In this document: piece after piece, positions 53,348 through 63,722 of the stretch | Layout of the letters: every line of letters begins with the position of its first letter | Numbering within the stretch: the stretch's first letter is position 1 | Origin: Ketobacter sp. MCCC 1A13808 | Lineage (GTDB): Bacteria; Pseudomonadota; Gammaproteobacteria; Pseudomonadales; Ketobacteraceae | DNA length: 64,000 bases | Assembly: GCF_009746715.1 (NCBI RefSeq) | Contig: NZ_VRKW01000017.1 | Coordinates: 1-64,000 of the forward strand | Reading direction: 5' to 3' | The notes under the pieces: generated by a model | What the model was told of the DNA's origin: nothing | Databases searched by the model: none | Seen by the model: the letters and a program-made list of their open reading frames with translations, nothing else | Position numbers and translations under genes: made by a program

Positions 53348-54735
53348 ACGTCTCCGCGTTTGATATGGAAGGACTTGGGTCGGGTCAAATAATGAAAACC
53401 CAATACCGACAGTGTTCCGCCTCTACCGGAATCTTTTACACCGGTCCACACCAGAGCCGGATCCAGGTAATCACAGCGGTTAACAAAAAAGGTGCCGGTC
53501 TCCAGCTGCTCGCCGATTTCAATTCCAGCCACTTCGTTCTGCGTGAACACCGCAGCGGACAAACCAAATGCAGAATCATTCATCAATTGAATGGCTTCTT
53601 CGTCATGCTCGACCATTTGCACCCCCACCACCGGGCCAAAACTTTCTTCCGTCATTACCCGCATGGAATGATCGACGTTGGTAAGCAATTGAGGAGCCAG
53701 ATAGGCGGTACCGGCTTTACTTAACGGGAAGCGGGCTTCATCAATGTGCGCATGGGCACCGGCGGCTATGGCGTCAGCGATTTGTTGCCGCACAAAATCC
53801 GCCGCCGCGCTGTTGACTAACGGGCCCAGCGAACAGGTGTTGTCATCAGGTCGCTCCAGTTTGTATTGCTCAACCAATGCGACCGCTCGCTGCACAAATT
53901 CTTTATACACTGACTTGTGCACGTAAATTCTTTCTATGCCACAGCAGCTTTGTCCCGAATTAAAAAATGCACCATCAATGACGGTCGCCACCGCCGCTTC
54001 AAGATTGGCGTCGTGTCTCACATACGCAGGGTCCTTACCGCCTAATTCCAGGCCGACTGATTTAAAATGCCCAGCAGCGACCTGCTCTACTCTACGCCCG
54101 GCTTGCACGGACCCGGTAAACGCGATGTGCCGAACAGCGGGATGGGTAATTAGGGCTTCCGTGGATTCATGGGTTAGATGCAAGCACTGAAACACGCCGT
54201 CAGGAAATCCGGCCGCATGCGCAGCGGCGACCAGTTGCTCGGCGCTTAAAGGGGTTTGTTTGGAAGGTTTCAGAATAACCACGTTACCGGCCAGCAATGC
54301 CGGTATTACGCTGTTAATCGCGGTGAGATAAGGATAGTTCCAGGGAGAAACCACCAACACCAAACCTAACGGATCGCGCTTTATAAAGCGCTGGAAGCCA
54401 GCCGAATTTTCAATTTCAATGTCTTTTAACGCTTCTTCAGCCGCTTCAATCATATAGCGGGATCGCTGCACTACTCCATTCACTTCGCCCTCGCAATATT
54501 GGATGGGCCTGCCCATTTGCCAGCAGATCTGCTCTGCGATGAGGTCCGTCTTGCCAGTGAATTCTTCCAGTAGGGCATTGCACAGATGCCTGCGCTCTTT
54601 GAGAGAAGTATTGCGCCAACCGGTTTTTGCTTTTTCGGCTTGCGTTACAGCCTCGTCTATCTGTTGCCGGGTGGCGTATTCCCGTGTGGTGTATTCTCTG
54701 CCGTCAACCGGTGATACAACGCTGAATCGCGACAT
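53344..54735 (-). CDS. Aldehyde dehydrogenase family protein
   Basis: The 463-residue enzyme has PWNYPYLTAINSVIPALLAGN (in part; residues near 130-150), the general base Glu in LELGGKDPAYV (near 228) and the catalytic Cys in NSGQSCCGIERIYVH (near 263). The family usually has about 480-500 residues and no domain is missing. Next to a glutamine-synthetase-like gene and an alcohol dehydrogenase it likely oxidises an aminoaldehyde or gamma-glutamyl aldehyde. It overlaps the downstream ADH. Confidence 0.9.
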   Translation of the reverse strand: MSRFSVVSPVDGREYTTREYATRQQIDEAVTQAEKAKTGWRNTSLKERRHLCNALLEEFTGKTDLIAEQICWQMGRPIQYCEGEVNGVVQRSRYMIEAAEEALKDIEIENSAGFQRFIKRDPLGLVLVVSPWNYPYLTAINSVIPALLAGNVVILKPSKQTPLSAEQLVAAAHAAGFPDGVFQCLHLTHESTEALITHPAVRHIAFTGSVQAGRRVEQVAAGHFKSVGLELGGKDPAYVRHDANLEAAVATVIDGAFFNSGQSCCGIERIYVHKSVYKEFVQRAVALVEQYKLERPDDNTCSLGPLVNSAAADFVRQQIADAIAAGAHAHIDEARFPLSKAGTAYLAPQLLTNVDHSMRVMTEESFGPVVGVQMVEHDEEAIQLMNDSAFGLSAAVFTQNEVAGIEIGEQLETGTFFVNRCDYLDPALVWTGVKDSGRGGTLSVLGFHYLTRPKSFHIKRGDV

Positions 54736-54751
54736 ACTCTATAGCCTCAGA

Positions 54752-56137
54752 TTATATAATCTCGAAGTAACGTTTCATTTCCCAATCAGTCACATGCTTG
54801 CGGTATTCCTGTGCTTCCCAAATTCGGGTAGCGGCATAATGCTCGACGAATTCTTTACCGAACAGAGCCTCCGCTACTGCAGAGCCTTGCAATGCATGAG
54901 CGGCGCTTTCCAGGTTGGTGGGAAACGCCATCTGCGCCGGGAATTGTTGCTCGTACGCGTTACCCGTTACCGGCTCTTCCAGCTTTAAGCCTTGTTCGAT
55001 TCCCATCAGGCCAGAACCTAATGCGGCTGCCAGGGCAATATACGGATTGGCATCAGCAGAACCGACCCGGTATTCAACACGCTGAGATTGTTCAGAGCCC
55101 GGAATTACGCGCAATGCCGTTGTTCGGTTCTCCACTCCCCAGGTCGCATGAGTGGGCGCCCAGAAGCCCGGCACCATACGGCTATAGGCATTCACTGTCT
55201 GGGCAAACATCGCCGTGAGTTCAGGCATATAGCGCTGCTGCCCGGCCACAAATTGCTGCTGCAGCGGGCTCATACAGTATTTGGCATGGGGTTCAAAGAA
55301 AACCGGGGTGTTTTTCGGATCACGCAACGAGATGTGAATATGCCCGCTTTGGCCCGGGTATTGGTTGGAGCACTTCGCCATAAAGGTGGCCATCATCTGA
55401 TTACGCTGCGCCCAGACTTTGGTAAAAGTTTTGAACAACACGGCCTTATCGGCGGCGTTCATCGCCGTGTCCACGGCCAAAGCACCTTCCAAAACACCCG
55501 GTCCGGTTTCCGTATGCAGTCCTTCCAGGGGAAAATTCATTTGCTGGCACATATCCAGAAAATCTTCATACATTTGCGCATGGACAGAACTACGTAGCAG
55601 GGAATAGCCAAACATGCCCGGTGTAAAATGCTGTAAATTCCGATAGCCTTTTTCGCGCACGGATTCCGGTGTCTCGTTAAACAGAAAAAACTCATACTCA
55701 AACGCCGAGAGTGCATAAAAGCCCATATCTTCCGCTTTTTCGACCACGCGGTTCAACAATCCGCGGGGGCAAATCGCCTTGGCCTGGTGATCAAACTCGG
55801 CCAGAAAAAACAGCATGCCGTTTTCACCATACACATCACGGCAGGTCTCCGGCAGTATCCGCACCGGGGCATCGGGATATCCGGTTTGCCAACCGGTGTA
55901 CTGCACACCCACATTTTCATAGAGCTGATCGTTACTATCCCAGCCCACCACCACATCGCAAAATCCGAACCCTTTATCCAGCGCTGAAAAGAATTTTTCC
56001 CAGCTCATATATTTACCCCGGATCACACCATCCATATCCGTGATGCCCACTTTGACATGGCGCAATCCGCGTTGTTGAACAATGGCTTTCGCCTGTTCCA
56101 CGGAACGAATGGTTCTGGGATCGAGTGTTGATGTCAT
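54752..56137 (-). CDS. Glutamine-synthetase family protein (gamma-glutamylpolyamine synthetase-like)
   Basis: The 461-residue protein has a beta-grasp N-terminus and catalytic domain of the GS fold: EYEFFLFNE (near 140), TETGPGVLEGAL (near 205), SGHIHISL (near 270) and NRTTALRVIPG (near 335). The usual GS tyrosine adenylylation region is not clear. Proteins of this type attach glutamate to putrescine or other amines (PuuA or GlnA3-like). The neighbours ALDH, ADH, speA and speE support an amine role. It is not glnA: length and motifs differ and no ntrBC is adjacent. Confidence 0.8.
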   Translation of the reverse strand: MTSTLDPRTIRSVEQAKAIVQQRGLRHVKVGITDMDGVIRGKYMSWEKFFSALDKGFGFCDVVVGWDSNDQLYENVGVQYTGWQTGYPDAPVRILPETCRDVYGENGMLFFLAEFDHQAKAICPRGLLNRVVEKAEDMGFYALSAFEYEFFLFNETPESVREKGYRNLQHFTPGMFGYSLLRSSVHAQMYEDFLDMCQQMNFPLEGLHTETGPGVLEGALAVDTAMNAADKAVLFKTFTKVWAQRNQMMATFMAKCSNQYPGQSGHIHISLRDPKNTPVFFEPHAKYCMSPLQQQFVAGQQRYMPELTAMFAQTVNAYSRMVPGFWAPTHATWGVENRTTALRVIPGSEQSQRVEYRVGSADANPYIALAAALGSGLMGIEQGLKLEEPVTGNAYEQQFPAQMAFPTNLESAAHALQGSAVAEALFGKEFVEHYAATRIWEAQEYRKHVTDWEMKRYFEII

Positions 56138-56191
56138 CGTGTCGTGACTCCTGGCATGACGTTCACAAAAAATTGAATAAATATGGCAGCA

Positions 56192-58090
56192 CTATTCCAG
56201 ATAGGTGTAACCGGTCAGGCCTTCGCGCAGCTCTTTTAGATAGGCGGCCTGTTCTGCACGGCTCAGTTGGGTTTGCAACAAGCGCTCATGAATCTGCTGC
56301 TGCAATTGCATTGTGTCGAATTGCACATAACGCAGAATATGGTCAACGGTATCGCCCTTCAGGGTATTCAGTAATTGGAAGCCGCCCTGCTTGTCCAGCG
56401 CCACATCCACTGCGTCCGTATCTCCGAACAGGTTATGCATATCACCCAGTATTTCCTGATACGCGCCCACCATGAAAATAGCGATCGACATTCCGGATTC
56501 CGGATTACCGGCCGGCAGCGGCAAACTCGTCGCCAGGTCGTTGGTATCGACATAGCGATCAATACGGCCATCGGAGTCACAGGTTATGTCCTGCACGATA
56601 CCGCGCCGGGTTAACGGTTGGTCCAGTCCGCTGGTTGGCAGCAACGGAAAAACCTGATCGATGCCCCAGGCATCCGGTATGGACTGGAACAAAGAAAAGT
56701 TGAGAAACACCTTATCCGCCAGTTTCTCATTCAGTTCGTCCTGAATATCGCGGTGTGCACGGGAGCTAAGATCCAGTTTGCTACGTAACTCCTGACAGGC
56801 GGCTCCGTAAATTTGCTCGGCCTGCGCTTTTTGTTCCAGAGTTAACACCCCGTGGGTATACATGTCCTGTGCTTCGCCCAGGCGATAGACCACTTCAAAA
56901 TACAGTTCTGACAATGAGCGGCTACGTGTGGCGCCCTCTATCTGATGAAAACAGCGTGCCAGTTCCTGCAACACTACCGGTGCTTCCGCGTCAGGCTCAG
57001 CGGGTTTGGTGGCCGGCGGGCTTTCCACCCCGATGACATTACTGACCAGGACTGCATGATGGGCCGTCAGAGCCCGCCCGGACTCTGAAATCACATCCGG
57101 TAACGGCAGATCGTCCTGCGCGCAGATTTCCCGCAGGGCTACCAGAATGTTATAGGCGTACTCTTCCATGGAATAGTTCATGGAGCAAAAGCTGCGGGAG
57201 CGGGTACCTTCGTAATCCACACCCAGGCCCCCACCCACATCCACCACGCTCACATCGCAGCCGGCCTGACGTAATGCCGAGTAATAACGAGCGGCTTCCT
57301 TCATGCCTTTTTGAATATCGCGAATATTGGAGATCTGCGAGCCCAGGTGAAAATGCAGTAGCTGTAACCGGTCCAGACTGTCCTGTTCACGCAGGGTTTC
57401 GATGACGTCCAGAATTTGCGTGGCAGACAACCCGAACTTGGATTTTTCGCCGCCGGTATTTTGCCAATTGCCCTTACCGATCGAACTCAACCGGGTGCGC
57501 AAACCAATACGTGGCTTTACATCCAGGTCACGTGCTTCATCCAGCACCAGTTTCAGTTCGCTGAGTTTTTCCACCACGATATAAACCCGACGCCCCATTT
57601 TTTCCCCGATCAGGGCAAGGCGCACAAACTCACGATCCTTGTAACCGTTGCAGACGATCACCGAATTTTCCCGGCTCATGGCCAGCACCACCATCAGCTC
57701 CGGCTTGCTTCCAGCTTCCAATCCGACACCGCAGCGTTCATCCAAGGGAATGCCGTTATAAATTTCTTCCACCACGCGACGTTGCTGATTTACTTTTATC
57801 GGGTAAACCGCGGTGTACTGGGCATCGTATTCCAGACGGTCCATGGCCTCGGCAAAAGCCGACGTCAGCTTTGCAACCCGATCCCGCAGAATATCCACGA
57901 AACGAACCAATATCGGCGTTCGTAAGCCCGTTTGTCTGGCCGCTGCCACTATAGCCTGCAACGACACCCGGGCTGTACACAAACTGGTCCCCACATCCAC
58001 CTCACCCTGATCATTGATATCGAAATAGCCTTCACTCCAATTATCAATGCTGTAGGTGTTACGGGCCGTTTCAATGATGGGCTTAGACAT
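56192..58090 (-). CDS. speA: Biosynthetic arginine decarboxylase
   Basis: This 632-residue PLP enzyme of normal length turns arginine into agmatine for polyamine synthesis. The PLP Lys lies in VYPIKVNQQRRVVEE (near residue 98), the glycine loop in VVDVGGGLGVDYEG (near 283-296), and the substrate Cys region around ESGRALTAHHAV. It is divergent from speE, with 200 bp between them that hold both promoters. An agmatinase or agmatine deiminase is not in the window. Confidence 0.95.
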   Translation of the reverse strand: MSKPIIETARNTYSIDNWSEGYFDINDQGEVDVGTSLCTARVSLQAIVAAARQTGLRTPILVRFVDILRDRVAKLTSAFAEAMDRLEYDAQYTAVYPIKVNQQRRVVEEIYNGIPLDERCGVGLEAGSKPELMVVLAMSRENSVIVCNGYKDREFVRLALIGEKMGRRVYIVVEKLSELKLVLDEARDLDVKPRIGLRTRLSSIGKGNWQNTGGEKSKFGLSATQILDVIETLREQDSLDRLQLLHFHLGSQISNIRDIQKGMKEAARYYSALRQAGCDVSVVDVGGGLGVDYEGTRSRSFCSMNYSMEEYAYNILVALREICAQDDLPLPDVISESGRALTAHHAVLVSNVIGVESPPATKPAEPDAEAPVVLQELARCFHQIEGATRSRSLSELYFEVVYRLGEAQDMYTHGVLTLEQKAQAEQIYGAACQELRSKLDLSSRAHRDIQDELNEKLADKVFLNFSLFQSIPDAWGIDQVFPLLPTSGLDQPLTRRGIVQDITCDSDGRIDRYVDTNDLATSLPLPAGNPESGMSIAIFMVGAYQEILGDMHNLFGDTDAVDVALDKQGGFQLLNTLKGDTVDHILRYVQFDTMQLQQQIHERLLQTQLSRAEQAAYLKELREGLTGYTYLE

Positions 58091-58291
58091 GGAGATCGGG
58101 GTTTCCTGTGCGGGCTAATAATCGGAGAAATACTGGCTGGCTATTGTAGACAGTTTCGCAATAAAGGTCAGACATTTAAATACTCATAAGCTTGGTTATA
58201 ATAGCGGGGCCGCGTGAAGGACAATCACCGGACAGCGGACCCTGTATCCCACAGCCAGCCGGCCACCCCCCCCTATATTGAGACAAGAAAC

Positions 58292-59155
58292 ATGACGATT
58301 GCCACCAAACAAAATTGGTTCACAGAAGTATTCGGAAACGAAGGCACCTCTTTCGGGCTGGAAATCACCGAAAAACTGCACGAAGAACAAACCCGATACC
58401 AGTTTCTGGAAATCTATCAAACCAAAACCTTCGGCAAACTGATGGTGCTGGACGGCTGCGTAATGCTGACGGAGCGGGACAACTTCCTTTATCACGAGAT
58501 GATGACCCACCCCGCCCTGTTCACCCACCCGGACCCGAAAAAAGTGGCCATTGTCGGCGGCGGTGATTGCGGCACCTTGCGTGAAGTTTTAAAGCACCCC
58601 AGCATCGAAAAATGCACCCAGATCGATATCGATGAACGAGTCACCTGGGCATCGCAAACCTGGTTTCCGCAACTGTGCGATGCCAATGATGATCCCCGCG
58701 CCGAGCTACTGTTTGATGACGGTATTGCCTGGATCAAGAACTGCGAACCGGGCAGCCTGGATGTCATCATTATTGACAGTACCGACCCGGTCGGACCGGC
58801 GGAAGGGTTGTTTGCCGTGGATTTCTATCGCGACTGCCTTAAGGCATTGAAAATGGAAGGAATTCTGGTTCAGCAGAGCGAGTCTCCCTTACTCCATACT
58901 GATACCATCATAAAGAAAATTCATCAGGACATGCGCTCAGCCGGCTTCAATCAGTGCCAGACATTGCCGTTCCCGCAGCCTGTTTATCCTACCGGATGGT
59001 GGTCCTGCACGATGGCCAGCCCGGTGGGTTCGGTTTCAATTTTCAGAGATAAAGAAGCCGCCAACAAAGGTTTTACAACGGATTATTACAACCTGGAAAT
59101 TCATCGCGCAGCATTGGCAATGCCCGAATTTATGAAGCGATCACTAACTTCGTAG
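58292..59155 (+). CDS. speE: Spermidine synthase
   Basis: The 287-residue aminopropyltransferase adds an aminopropyl group from decarboxylated SAM to putrescine. The start is ATG 58292, giving MTIATKQNWFTEVF; the longer frame from 58214 has an unlikely Pro-rich head. Motifs are GKLMVLDGCVMLTERDNFLYHEMM (in part), VAIVGGGDCGTLREV (near 88) and IIIDSTDPVGPAEGLF (catalytic Asp near 165). The stop is followed by a possible hairpin at 59185-59204 that overlaps the DUF4124 stop. Confidence 0.95.
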   Translation: MTIATKQNWFTEVFGNEGTSFGLEITEKLHEEQTRYQFLEIYQTKTFGKLMVLDGCVMLTERDNFLYHEMMTHPALFTHPDPKKVAIVGGGDCGTLREVLKHPSIEKCTQIDIDERVTWASQTWFPQLCDANDDPRAELLFDDGIAWIKNCEPGSLDVIIIDSTDPVGPAEGLFAVDFYRDCLKALKMEGILVQQSESPLLHTDTIIKKIHQDMRSAGFNQCQTLPFPQPVYPTGWWSCTMASPVGSVSIFRDKEAANKGFTTDYYNLEIHRAALAMPEFMKRSLTS

Positions 59156-59184
59156 AGCAGACACTGAAGGCCCACCCCCTCTGA

Positions 59185-59204
59185 TGGCTGGCTCCGGCTA
59201 GCCA
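59185..59204 (+). terminator. Weak terminator candidate between convergent speE and DUF4124 genes
   Basis: TGGCTGG and CTAGCCA form a 7-bp stem with one wobble pair and a 6-base loop, followed by TTTGTAC. It contains the DUF4124 stop codon, so it would have to work inside a coding end. Confidence 0.35.
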
Positions 59205-59665
59205 TTTGTACAGTGATCGTTGTACTGCTTCTGCAATTCGCTTAAATACTGCGAACTTTCAGCTTCGCTCATGTAGCGCCGGCTGCCATCGTCGTTCTCT
59301 TCAAAAAACTGTGTCCCGGGCTCGTAATAGGAAAGCCGCTTGGAAAACTTGGCGCATTGTTTTTTACGCTTTTCGATTTTTGCCTGCTCGTCTGCCCTGA
59401 TTTTTTCCTTCGCCAACCGCTCATCTTCCAACACCTGGGTAATGCGTTGCTGGCGTTGTCTTTGGGCATCCGCAAAGGCTTCATCGGATTGGGTTGGCTT
59501 CGGCGCTTCCGATTGGGGCAGATCCAGCGCTTCTACCTGATCCGACTGGGGAGCTTGATCGCCAAAATGAACCCGCCCGTCATCATCCACCCAACGATAG
59601 ACTTCGGCTTGAGCATTGACCACCAATAGCAGGCTGACCCATGCCAATATTGTAATTTTCACCAA
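59198..59665 (-). CDS. DUF4124 domain protein, secreted
   Basis: The 155-residue protein has a signal peptide ending NAQA, followed at once by the DUF4124 pattern EVYRWVDDDGRVHFGDQAP (residues 22-40). The rest is a charged coiled-coil-like region. Family members are exported small proteins of unknown role, common in gammaproteobacteria. It converges on speE. Confidence 0.8.
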   Translation of the reverse strand: MVKITILAWVSLLLVVNAQAEVYRWVDDDGRVHFGDQAPQSDQVEALDLPQSEAPKPTQSDEAFADAQRQRQQRITQVLEDERLAKEKIRADEQAKIEKRKKQCAKFSKRLSYYEPGTQFFEENDDGSRRYMSEAESSQYLSELQKQYNDHCTNG

Positions 59666-59773
59666 ATTGCTTCCTAAATGTACATGTGAAACTGAACACT
59701 ATAAAAGCAATTATAGCCTGTCAAATAATGAGCAGAAGAACAATCCAAAATAATACAAAGCAGATACACAATG

Positions 59774-59798
59774 AAAAAAGGCTCCCTAAGGAGCCTTT
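59774..59798 (-). terminator. Intrinsic terminator of glnK-amtB
   Basis: AAAGGCTCC and GGAGCCTTT form a 9-bp stem with a 4-base CTAA loop, 24 bp beyond the amtB stop. On the minus strand it is followed by a run of T (complement of the A run at 59774-59779). Confidence 0.8.
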
Positions 59799-59821
59799 CT
59801 TTGTAACAACACGGTCAGCGA

Positions 59822-61093
59822 CTATTTACCGCTACTGACAAACTCGGGATACGCTTCCATGCCACACTCTGACAGATCCGCACCCTCGTATTCTTCCTCT
59901 TCCGAAATCCGGATACCTAGCACGGCTTTCAAGAGTCCCCAAACGATCATGGAGGCGACGAATACCCAGACAAAGATCGTCGCAGCACCGATTAACTGGC
60001 CCGAGAACGACACATCGCTATTAGTCAGAGGCACCAGCAACAGACCCAACAGACCACAGGTTCCGTGTACTGAGATCGCACCGACCGGGTCGTCAATCTT
60101 CAGCTTATCCAGGAACAGGATACTGAACACAACCAACACACCACCGGCGGCACCAAACAGAGTAGCCTGCAGGGCAGTGGGAGTGGAAGGCTCAGCCGTG
60201 ATAGCAACCAGGCCAGCCAGCGCCCCGTTCAATAACATGGTCAGATCCGCTTTACCGAACAACAGACGGGCGGTAATCAGGGCAGCAACTGCGCCGCCGG
60301 CTGCTGCGGTGTTGGTATTCAGGAACACCATGGCGACCGCATTGGCGTTAGCAATATCGCCCAGCTTCAGAACCGAACCACCGTTGAATCCGAACCAACC
60401 CATCCACAGAATAAACGTGCCCAGGGTTGCCAGTGGCAGGTTGGCACCGGGAAACGCATGCACTTCACCGTTAGGGCCGTATTTGCCTTTACGTGCGCCC
60501 AGCAGAATGACACCGGCTAAAGCGGCAGTCGCACCGGCGAGGTGAACGATACCGGAGCCTGCAAAATCTGAAAACCCTAGGTCACCCAGATTGTAAATAC
60601 CAAATACATCAGCGCCATTCCAGGTCCAGGCACCTTCCATCGGATAAATGAAGCCAGTCATAACAACCGCAAAAGCCAGGAAAGCCCAAAGCTTCATACG
60701 CTCAGCAACTGCGCCGGATACGATCGACATGGCGGTTGCTACGAACACCACCTGGAAGAAAAAGTCGGATGCGCCGGAGTAAATAGAGCCTCCTTCAAAG
60801 CCGTCTTCGCGAGCTGCAAAGTCGCCCAGAACCGAGGTCACGTCGACATCAGCTATGCCGGACAGGAATAGGGATCCGTCGTACATAATGTAATAACCAC
60901 ACACCAGATACATGATGCACGAGATGGCGAACAACGCCACGTTCTTGGTTAGGATTTCGGTTGTATTCTTCGATCGGACTAAACCGGATTCGAGCATGGC
61001 GAAGCCTGCTGCCATCCACATAACAAGTGCGCCGCACACCAGAAAATAGAAGGTGTCCATCGCATATTGGAGATGAAAAATTTGGTTTTCCAC
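59822..61093 (-). CDS. amtB: Ammonium transporter AmtB
   Basis: This 423-residue ammonium channel has about 11 helices and the family regions WMAAGFAMLESGLVRSKN (near 27-44), GSGIVHLAGATAALAGVI (near 182) and AISVHGTCGLLGLLLVP (near 336-352), which carry the twin-His and gating residues. GlnK, 56 bp upstream, binds to and blocks the channel when nitrogen is plentiful. The C-terminal tail matches AmtB proteins of marine gammaproteobacteria in general layout. Confidence 0.95.
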   Translation of the reverse strand: MENQIFHLQYAMDTFYFLVCGALVMWMAAGFAMLESGLVRSKNTTEILTKNVALFAISCIMYLVCGYYIMYDGSLFLSGIADVDVTSVLGDFAAREDGFEGGSIYSGASDFFFQVVFVATAMSIVSGAVAERMKLWAFLAFAVVMTGFIYPMEGAWTWNGADVFGIYNLGDLGFSDFAGSGIVHLAGATAALAGVILLGARKGKYGPNGEVHAFPGANLPLATLGTFILWMGWFGFNGGSVLKLGDIANANAVAMVFLNTNTAAAGGAVAALITARLLFGKADLTMLLNGALAGLVAITAEPSTPTALQATLFGAAGGVLVVFSILFLDKLKIDDPVGAISVHGTCGLLGLLLVPLTNSDVSFSGQLIGAATIFVWVFVASMIVWGLLKAVLGIRISEEEEYEGADLSECGMEAYPEFVSSGK

Positions 61094-61149
61094 GGTCTTG
61101 CCTCCGCAAAATTAGAAAGTAATAGGCATGGATTTTTAAGCTTTAAGTG

Positions 61150-61822
<673 letters not shown>

Positions 61823-62089
61823 ATGAACCGTCAGGAAAACTTAGTAAACCGAATTTTAGAGTTGATATCGGAGCGAATGCCTCAGGATATCGGGGAAATC
61901 GGCGCCGATCTGAAGCACAACCTGTCCGCCGTCATCAAAGAATCCATGTCCAAAATGGACTTGGTCTCCCGTGAAGAGTTTGACGTTCAAACCAAAGTTC
62001 TGGCCCGCACCCGTGCCCGATTGGAAGCCATGGAGAAGAAGCTGGACCAATTGGAACGCACGTTGGAAACGGGTGTCGAACAACAATAG
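61823..62089 (+). CDS. ubiK: UbiK family ubiquinone biosynthesis accessory factor
   Basis: The 88-residue protein (formerly YqiC/BMFP) has an amphipathic helix followed by a C-terminal coiled coil (KVLARTRARLEAMEKKLDQLE, in part). It helps assemble the aerobic ubiquinone complex with UbiJ. ATG 61823 is chosen because GAAGGAG lies in front and the family begins MNRQENLVNRI. The longer frame to 61760 has no support. Confidence 0.85.
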   Translation: MNRQENLVNRILELISERMPQDIGEIGADLKHNLSAVIKESMSKMDLVSREEFDVQTKVLARTRARLEAMEKKLDQLERTLETGVEQQ

Positions 62090-62196
62090 CTCAATCAGCA
62101 AATGGACTTTGCGCCCTAAAATATAAAAAAAGTAACTTCCGTCGATACTTTACTCTGACGACATTTAGATAATTTTACTGACCTTTCCGAAAAAGA

Positions 62197-62221
62197 GGCC
62201 TCATCACAGAGCTTTGAGGCC
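62197..62221 (+). terminator. Weak hairpin after ubiK
   Basis: GGCCTCA and TGAGGCC form a 7-bp stem with an 11-base loop, followed by GCTTTAT. It lies about 110 bp after ubiK and just upstream of the PA2779-like gene. Confidence 0.35.
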
Positions 62222-62262
62222 GCTTTATGAAATTAATGTTGGCAACGGTAGAGGAGAATCAC

Positions 62263-62673
62263 GTGAGTCGATTCAGTTCCACACAACGAAATATGGCGCG
62301 CCTTTTGATTACCATGATGGTATTAATCGGCTTTACCCACTCCACAGCTCAAGCGGCTTTTGTTAGCACTGGGCAGATAGTCGACCAACAACTGCTTTCC
62401 CACGACCGTCAACAATTGATATCGCGACTGTCGGAACCCCAAGCCGTTGAAACCATGACTCGTATGGGCGTCGACCCCGCAGTAGTTCAATCCCGAGTCG
62501 ATAGCATGACCGCAGAAGAACTCACTGCCTTTAATCAGCAAGTGGAAGATATGCAAGCGGGTGGCTCCAGCGTCGTGGGTGTGGTAATACTGGTTTTCGT
62601 CGTACTGGTGGTCCTGGATTTACTGGGCACCACAAACATTTTCCCGGCAATCAAGCCAATCAATACTGACTAG
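62263..62673 (+). CDS. PA2779-family small membrane protein
   Basis: About 136 residues from GTG 62263, preferred because AGAGGAG lies 6 bases upstream. A signal-like hydrophobic segment ends TAQA (near residue 30), and a second helix at the C-terminus (VVGVVILVFVVLVVLDLLG) would anchor it. It precedes the PA2778-like cysteine peptidase by 7 bp; such pairs are conserved. The function is unknown. Confidence 0.7.
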   Translation: MSRFSSTQRNMARLLITMMVLIGFTHSTAQAAFVSTGQIVDQQLLSHDRQQLISRLSEPQAVETMTRMGVDPAVVQSRVDSMTAEELTAFNQQVEDMQAGGSSVVGVVILVFVVLVVLDLLGTTNIFPAIKPINTD

Positions 62674-62680
62674 GCGCAGT

Positions 62681-63673
62681 TTGAAGCCTGATATCAGCCT
62701 GGTGCTCACGGTCATGGTACTGCTGACAGCAGGCTGCTCCTTCAGCCCTCCCCTCACGCTGGATTCGCAACGAATAACCGGCCTGAATCACGCGGAAATA
62801 GCCGCGACCCCTTTTTTGTTGCAGGACGATTATCAATGTGGCCCCGCCTCTTTAGCCATGGTAATGAACTACTATGGCGCCGATATAACGCCGCAACGTC
62901 TGGCACCCACCGTCTTCACCCCCGATGCCAACGGCAGCTTTCCCGCCGAAATGGACGCGGCAATCCGCCGCCAAGGCTTTATCAGTTATCCCGTAAACAC
63001 CCCGGAAGACCTGATGCTGGAAGTGGCAGCCGGACACCCGGTGGTCACACTTCAGAACCTCGGAGTCAGTTGGTATAAAAAGTGGCATTTTGCCGTCGTC
63101 GTCGGCTTTGACCTGGATACCCGCAGTTTCATTCTACGCTCCGGCGAGCATCCACGACTGATCACCGGAATGCGCTTGTTCAACACCACCTGGTTACGCA
63201 GCCAACGCTGGGGCCGCGTCATTTTACCCGCGCACCAAATACCGGCGACAGCAACGCCCTTAGCCTTTCTGAAAGCCGCGTCGGACCTGGAGGCAACCGG
63301 GCCGGAAGGAGCCGCATACCCGGCGTATGCCGCTGCGGTTAAACGCTGGCCGGAACGACCCATGACACAGTTTGCTATGGGCAATTACCTACTGCAGAAA
63401 GATAAGCCCCGGGACGCCAAAACGCGCTTCCTGGCGCTACTGAAGCTGGATCCTGAATTTGCCGAAGGCTGGAATAACTTTGCCTATACCCTGGACGCAT
63501 TGGACTGCCCGACGCTTGCCGTGCAGGCGGCGCAATGTGCAAACAGGCTCAGCCCGAATACACCGGCCATTCAGAACACCCTTCTGGAAATGCAAACGGT
63601 GCTGGAAGGCGGCAAACAACCGGCTAGTCCTGTTCCGAATCAATGTGATCTGAAGCTGACCTGTCCGCGCTGA
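62681..63673 (+). CDS. PA2778-family C39-type cysteine peptidase lipoprotein with TPR repeats
   Basis: About 330 residues from TTG 62681; the in-frame GTG 62702 or ATG 62714 are alternatives. The lipobox is LLTAGC, so it is likely a lipoprotein. The peptidase C39-like domain has Cys in DDYQCGPASLAMVMNYYG (near 52), His in WHFAVVVGF and Asp or Gly near 150. Tetratricopeptide-like repeats fill the C-terminal third. Its partner is the PA2779-like gene. It is probably a periplasmic peptidase of unknown target. Confidence 0.75.
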   Translation: MKPDISLVLTVMVLLTAGCSFSPPLTLDSQRITGLNHAEIAATPFLLQDDYQCGPASLAMVMNYYGADITPQRLAPTVFTPDANGSFPAEMDAAIRRQGFISYPVNTPEDLMLEVAAGHPVVTLQNLGVSWYKKWHFAVVVGFDLDTRSFILRSGEHPRLITGMRLFNTTWLRSQRWGRVILPAHQIPATATPLAFLKAASDLEATGPEGAAYPAYAAAVKRWPERPMTQFAMGNYLLQKDKPRDAKTRFLALLKLDPEFAEGWNNFAYTLDALDCPTLAVQAAQCANRLSPNTPAIQNTLLEMQTVLEGGKQPASPVPNQCDLKLTCPR

Positions 63674-63722
63674 TTTTTAACATGGTCGTGTCTATATGTA
63701 ATATTGACTCAAGGATTTACCT

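Noticed and set aside
54752-56137. Ordinary glutamine synthetase glnA
   Set aside because: Neighbours are ALDH and ADH, and the sequence follows the amine-ligase branch rather than GlnA. No adenylylation site was seen.
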